Source of the DNA: Methylococcaceae bacterium
Lineage (GTDB): Bacteria; Pseudomonadota; Gammaproteobacteria; Methylococcales; Methylomonadaceae
NCBI GenBank assembly: GCA_030618325.1
Contig: JAUXDP010000169.1
Coordinates: forward strand, 1 to 6,887
DNA: 6,887 nt
Direction: 5' to 3'
Both the position numbers and the translations under genes were made by a program. A model generated the notes under the pieces. That model was not told where the DNA came from. It saw only the letters and a list, made by a program, of their open reading frames with translations, and did not search any database. Positions 5,145 through 6,887 of the stretch are shown here, in pieces. Position 1 is the stretch's first letter; every line of letters begins with the position of its first letter.

Positions 5145-5741
5145 TCACACCAGTTTTACAGCTAATGTTTTGATTTTTTTCTGCACAGCATCCGTTAACG
5201 TTGGGTGAAGTTCTTTGGAAATAGAGCCTGTAAACAGTGTCCCAACAGTTTCTGCTCTAATAATTTGCGCAGTCATTTTAAGTTGCTTATGGGTTCCATA
5301 CATCAGGCGACCTATAAATCCAGGCGCTGCGCATGAGGAAATAATAACAGCCTTTTTCTTTTGCACATTTGATTTTCTAAATTGAGGATAATTCTTATCC
5401 CACGGCCAGTATGCATAGACAATTAACCGTTCCATAAAGCGTTTGAAGATGGCAGTGACTGAACCAAGGTTTGTGGGTGAGGCGAGAATAAAACCGTCGG
5501 CCTGTTCTATTTTGTCAAGCAATTCTTCCATCCCGTCATGTTGCACACATTTACCGGGCAAATTACCTGCCTGTTGAGTGCACTCTCGGCAATTGAGGCA
5601 AAACTCAATTGGATACTCACGAAGCAGAATAAGCTCAACTTCTGCCCCAGCTGACTTTAGAGCATGCAACATCACCTCGACAGCTTGATCAGTTATACCG
5701 TCATCTCGATATGAACCATTAATTGCGAGTATCTTGTTCAT
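5145..5741 (-). CDS. Flavodoxin-fold FMN reductase-like protein with a cysteine cluster
   Basis: The 198-residue protein has the flavodoxin-like fold of NADPH-dependent FMN reductases. ILAINGSYRDDGITDQA (residues 4-20) is the first strand and phosphate-binding loop for FMN. ADGFILASPTNLGSVTAIFK (81-100) is the second flavin-contact loop, and AVIISSCAAPG (131-141) the third strand region. Between them lie Cys48, Cys51, Cys54 and Cys65 (spacing CX2CX2CX10C) followed by DGMEELLDKIEQADG. That arrangement is common in this flavoprotein group and resembles the cluster-binding motif of iron-sulfur flavoproteins, so it may hold a 4Fe-4S cluster or a redox disulfide. Probable role: NAD(P)H-dependent reduction of flavin, quinone or metal; the partner is unknown. 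The ATG at 5741 overlaps the stop of the methyltransferase gene by four bases (ATGA), so translation is likely coupled. It is the last gene of the operon. Confidence 0.87.
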   Translation of the reverse strand: MNKILAINGSYRDDGITDQAVEVMLHALKSAGAEVELILLREYPIEFCLNCRECTQQAGNLPGKCVQHDGMEELLDKIEQADGFILASPTNLGSVTAIFKRFMERLIVYAYWPWDKNYPQFRKSNVQKKKAVIISSCAAPGFIGRLMYGTHKQLKMTAQIIRAETVGTLFTGSISKELHPTLTDAVQKKIKTLAVKLV

Positions 5742-6379
5742 GATGTTTCTTCATTAAAAAGCTGTTTCTTTGCTACTATAAATACAGCTTTACCTTTTCC
5801 TGGATGCCAAAAGCGGTCAATATCAAAGCCAGCATCTACCAAACTAGTCTTCAACTGATCCTTAGTAAAAAAATTAACCAATGGCATCAATCCAAGTAAT
5901 TTTCCGATCGGTGTGATAATTTTTAACCACTTCATCGTATCTCCCAGGCACATTGTACTGCTGATGAATATACCGCCTGGCTTAAGCATTTTATATATAT
6001 TGGCTATTACTGCTTCCTTATTCTCAAGTAAATGCAAAATACTGAAGCCTAGCACGACATCTAACTGTTGTTCTTGATCATTTAGATCATCTATTGTTAA
6101 CGTTTCAAAAGTTATATTATCAATCTTTTTCTTATCAGTCTTATCCTGGGCAATTTCAATCATTTTCGATGAAATATCAATTGCTCTGATATGTTTCACG
6201 TAAGGTGAATGAATTATGGCGGTTGACCCTGTCCCACAGCCTAATTCCAGAACCTCCATATCCGGTTTTAAGTATTCGTGTGTGAGTTGTATTTTTTTCT
6301 GATAAGACGCTTCATCAGCAATAGGTTGCTTCGAATAACGTTTTGCCATTCTATCCCAAAATTTTGCTGATTTATCCAT
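5738..6379 (-). CDS. Class I SAM-dependent methyltransferase
   Basis: I place the start at ATG 6379, giving 213 residues (MDKSAKFWDRMAKRYSK...), because GGAG at 6385-6388 stands five bases upstream and the N-terminus then matches this family's usual start. The longer frame to 6427 adds 16 residues without a ribosome site. VLELGCGTGS (43-52) is the glycine-rich SAM-binding motif I. IRAIDISSKMIEIA (64-77) holds the acidic residue that binds the ribose of SAM (Asp67 or Asp69 region). LDVVLGFSILHLLENKE (106-122) is motif II and MLKPGGIFISST (131-142) motif III. The C-terminal part (about 150-195) has hydrophobic stretches such as WLKIITPIGKLLGLMPLVNF, probably a lid for a lipid-like or hydrophobic substrate; the substrate is unknown. 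The stop overlaps the next gene start by ATGA. The upstream membrane methyltransferase gene ends 109 bases before. This gene could act with the flavoprotein on one small molecule. Confidence 0.9.
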   Translation of the reverse strand: MDKSAKFWDRMAKRYSKQPIADEASYQKKIQLTHEYLKPDMEVLELGCGTGSTAIIHSPYVKHIRAIDISSKMIEIAQDKTDKKKIDNITFETLTIDDLNDQEQQLDVVLGFSILHLLENKEAVIANIYKMLKPGGIFISSTMCLGDTMKWLKIITPIGKLLGLMPLVNFFTKDQLKTSLVDAGFDIDRFWHPGKGKAVFIVAKKQLFNEETS

Positions 6380-6488
6380 CAATACTCCAACTTCGGTACT
6401 ACCTAATGACAAGGGTAACATGTCCATTGCTTATGTTTTGATGCCTCAATATTTGCTGCATAGCGATCAAAAACATCTCTCTAGTCAG

Positions 6489-6887
6489 TTACCAAATCCC
6501 GGAAATCAATCGATATCGTGTCTGTTTAGCATATTCAGAATAACCCTCTAGCTCCTCGTGCAAGGTACGATCCTCGAGGTAGGTACGTATAATTAGCAAC
6601 AGTGTCAGAAACACCGCAAGAATTAACGAGTAGCGTGACCCGAGTGCTACAGGTAGTGCAAACAGCAAAACAATCACAACAGTGTACATAGGATGACGCA
6701 CCAGCGCATAGGGCCCAGTAGTAACCACCTTGTGACCACGATCCTTATCTATTTTTACTACCTGCGATAGATAAGTATTCTCACGCATTACCCAACCAAG
6801 AAACAAAAAGCAGGGCAAATGTACAAGCATGGCCAAAATCTCCATCCATACTGGCAAGGGATCACTCCACCCATAACGCACCACATC
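6489..6887 (-). CDS. Isoprenylcysteine carboxyl methyltransferase-like membrane protein, C-terminal part (runs off the right edge)
   Basis: The frame is open to the right edge, reading DVVRYGWSDPLPVWMEILA. The family usually has more residues before this, so the GTG codons at 6884 and 6881 are probably internal and the gene is partial. The visible 133 residues contain at least two membrane segments (about VWMEILAMLVHLPCFLFLGW and the stretch TVVIVLLFALPVALGSRY onwards). The SAM-binding signature GHKVVTTGPYALVRHPMYT is present, and the C-terminal RTYLEDRTLHEEL with EGYSEYAKQTRYRLI completes the ICMT/PEMT-type catalytic core. Bacterial members methylate hydrophobic or thiol substrates at the inner membrane; most have no assigned substrate. 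It is the first visible gene of the minus-strand operon. No terminator is evident in the 109-base gap to the soluble methyltransferase gene. Confidence 0.9.
   Translation of the reverse strand, partial: DVVRYGWSDPLPVWMEILAMLVHLPCFLFLGWVMRENTYLSQVVKIDKDRGHKVVTTGPYALVRHPMYTVVIVLLFALPVALGSRYSLILAVFLTLLLIIRTYLEDRTLHEELEGYSEYAKQTRYRLISGIW

Overview
The window looks like chromosomal DNA of an A+T-rich gammaproteobacterium. The best clue is the left end: a lipoprotein gene start running leftwards, back to back with rsmI, which is the lpoA/rsmI arrangement known from E. coli and relatives. The order or genus cannot be fixed from the sequence. Methylococcales-like or Legionellales-like lineages are possible, but that is only a guess.

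Layout. (1) Positions 1-1072: the start of a probable lpoA (minus strand) and a complete rsmI (plus strand), which are core genes. (2) Positions 1073-3565: an accessory block read left to right. It holds a gene-poor stretch, a small exported protein of unknown function, a 170-bp near-perfect palindrome, a cytoplasmic serine hydrolase of the alpha/beta type, and a lipoprotein 10 bp behind it. (3) Positions 3566-3687: a second, frameshifted copy of the last 39 codons of rsmI in the same orientation. The accessory block is therefore bracketed by direct repeats of the rsmI 3' end, the footprint expected from an island that inserted at that end and brought a replacement tail. (4) Positions 3688-4831: an A+T-rich regulatory stretch with two inverted repeats and a TATAAT box, then a VIT1/CCC1-type iron/manganese transporter that probably starts with TTG. 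(5) Positions 4832-5144: a gap between convergent units with no supported gene. (6) Positions 5145-6887, minus strand: a likely operon of an isoprenylcysteine-methyltransferase-like membrane protein (cut by the window edge), a soluble SAM-dependent methyltransferase and a cysteine-rich FMN reductase-like flavoprotein. The last two overlap by ATGA.

Two structures deserve most attention. The first is the duplicated rsmI tail: most substitutions between the copies are synonymous, so the copies seem to have diverged as coding genes in separate lineages before coming together. The second is the palindrome at 1974-2144: by hand alignment, nearly all its arm-to-arm mismatches are G-U pairs if the plus strand is transcribed and would be A-C clashes on the other strand. 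That points to a plus-strand RNA fold under selection, or to strand-biased C-to-T change. The hydrolase/lipoprotein pair beside it has the layout of a lipase effector with its immunity lipoprotein, but this is inference from layout only.
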